A stretch of DNA of 64,000 nt, taken from the NCBI RefSeq assembly GCF_000327285.1, contig NZ_HE998568.1, forward strand, positions 452,810-516,809. Reading direction: 5' to 3'. Below the pieces are notes generated by a model, which saw only the letters and a list, made by a program, of their open reading frames with translations, did no database searches and was not told where the DNA came from. The DNA comes from Holdemania massiliensis AP2 (GTDB lineage Bacteria; Bacillota_I; Bacilli_A; Erysipelotrichales; Erysipelotrichaceae). Numbering within the stretch: the stretch's first letter is position 1; each line of letters begins with the position of its first letter. Positions 62,991-64,000 of this stretch are shown in pieces. Both the position numbers and the translations under genes were made by a program.

Positions 62991-64000
62991 CTATTTTATC
63001 ACAAAACAAGTTGGATTGTTAGAGTAATGTGCGACATTACAGCCTATTTTCGGGACCAGAACAATTTCTCCGCGGCGGTTGACAACGACGGGCCAGCTGC
63101 GGCGCTGATCCGGCGGAATCTTTCGGTCAATAAACCATCGGTTTAGACGCTTTGTGCCGAAGCGCAGCTGAATTGCATCCTGCGGCTGCGGACTGCGGAT
63201 CGTGATCGGAAAGTCTTCCTCTGTCAGGGTTACAGCTTCCGTAGTTTCTCCCTGCATCGCAACCTTAAAATACGGCGTCGCGAACAATTCTATTTTATCC
63301 AGAACATAACAATAAGATACCTCTTCTGTGAAGTCAAGTGAAAAGAATCCGTAAGCAAGCTGAAATCGGCGGTCTTTACTGAAAGTCAGATTAAAATTGC
63401 CTTGTTTCTGTTTCAGCGCTTTGGTCAGTTCGATCAGGAAGGCTTCCGACGGGACGGAAGCCCCCTGTTCCTGCATCCACATACGCAGGAAGATCCGCTG
63501 CTCTGCCTCATTCAACGTCAGGAATATTTCCTGGGAAATGATCTGATTCGCAGGATTCAGCTTAGCTTTGACAGCATCCCTTCTTTTCTGACGATTTCGG
63601 TTGCGGCGCTTCAATTTTTGAACTGCTGAACGTTTCTGAGCTTCACTCAGTTCGGCCAGCTGGTGATGCCGCAGCTGATTGCGGCGGTAATCGTCACTGA
63701 GATTCGATTCATCAATGCCATAGGGGATGTGATGCCGATCACAATAATCCTGCAGCTGCCGCTTTGTTTTATTTAACAGAGGGCGAACGACCTGCACCCC
63801 CAATACCCGGCCTTCCTCGCGGATGCCCAGCACTTCGCTCTGACGGCCTGATTCCTGCTGCAAAAGAGCTGTTTCCAGAAAATCATCCAGATGATGGGCG
63901 ATCAACACTCCGGCCGCTCCTTCCGCTTTTGCCAGCTCGGCAAAGAAAGCGTACCGAACGTCCCGTGCCCAAGCCTGAAAATTTCCGCTGGCTTCCTGGA
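62991..64000 (-). CDS. tilS: tRNA(Ile)-lysidine synthase, N-terminus cut by the window edge
   Basis: The frame continues to the window edge: codons before 63908 read NFQAWARDVRYAFFAEL, which belongs to the TilS ATPase domain, followed by LIAHHLDDFLETALLQQ with the family HHxDD element. The C-terminal substrate domain extends to the stop at 62991. The P-loop (SGGxDS) lies outside. TilS converts cytidine-34 of tRNA-Ile(CAU) to lysidine, an essential step. First visible gene of the tilS-hpt-ftsH operon. Confidence 0.95.
   Translation of the reverse strand, partial: QEASGNFQAWARDVRYAFFAELAKAEGAAGVLIAHHLDDFLETALLQQESGRQSEVLGIREEGRVLGVQVVRPLLNKTKRQLQDYCDRHHIPYGIDESNLSDDYRRNQLRHHQLAELSEAQKRSAVQKLKRRNRNRQKRRDAVKAKLNPANQIISQEIFLTLNEAEQRIFLRMWMQEQGASVPSEAFLIELTKALKQKQGNFNLTFSKDRRFQLAYGFFSLDFTEEVSYCYVLDKIELFATPYFKVAMQGETTEAVTLTEEDFPITIRSPQPQDAIQLRFGTKRLNRWFIDRKIPPDQRRSWPVVVNRRGEIVLVPKIGCNVAHYSNNPTCFVIK

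Overview
The window looks like chromosomal DNA of a low-to-mid-GC anaerobic gut Firmicute, most likely an Erysipelotrichia member of the Holdemania type. This rests on general gene content (several mannose-family PTS operons, secreted fumarate-reductase-like flavoproteins, a lysS T-box, tilS-hpt-ftsH order), not on a marker gene. No rRNA, tRNA, CRISPR array or intact mobile element was seen. Most genes lie on the minus strand.

Region by region: 1-3.3 kb holds a truncated gene, an ECF transporter S subunit and a DUF3842 protein behind a MerR-type promoter, the MerR gene itself, and an XRE/DUF3796 pair. 3.4-7.1 kb encodes a lipoprotein phosphoesterase and a large unclassified carbohydrate-active-like protein. 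7.3-10.6 kb carries a class M sirtuin, a zinc macrodomain protein and a flavin/Fe-S protein in one overlapping operon, then a pyridoxamine-oxidase-like gene divergent from an HxlR regulator. 10.7-13.1 kb is a Tat-exported flavoprotein reductase driven by a MerR-type promoter that overlaps the end of its merR gene. 13.1-14.8 kb is gene-poor and partly decayed.

15-16.9 kb is lysS with a T-box leader. 17-22.7 kb is a five-gene operon: two tandem S41 peptidase lipoproteins, a YtrA-like GntR repressor and an ABC exporter. 22.7-24.7 kb is hsp33-dusB. An AT-rich orphan acyl-CoA ligase (24.8-26.5 kb) looks foreign. A UvrA-like ABC protein with an apparent frameshift near its start, an SDR enzyme, a second secreted flavoprotein (with an FMN domain) and its divergent AraC regulator follow. 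A broken hipA-like gene ends this part.

34.9-58.7 kb is the main theme: three mannose-family PTS loci, each with SIS-domain sugar isomerase/deglycase-like genes (four in total) and its own regulator (one PRD protein, two GntR/UTRA proteins). Locus 1 has a natural IIC-IID fusion and two copies each of IIA and IIB. Locus 2 is a divergent pair of operons around a promoter region with repeated AT palindromes. Locus 3 is a ten-ORF operon with nanE, two SIS genes and an apparently split TPR-like protein. The likely substrates are amino sugars or Amadori-type glycated amines taken up as phosphates and then cleaved or isomerised. Between loci 1 and 2 lie a HAD phosphatase, a stand-alone pyruvate-kinase C-terminal-domain protein, a stem-loop-rich intergenic stretch, a MATE exporter and a Gfo/Idh/MocA dehydrogenase. 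The window ends with a Nif3-like gene, an XRE regulator and the housekeeping cluster ftsH, hpt, tilS (tilS runs off the edge).
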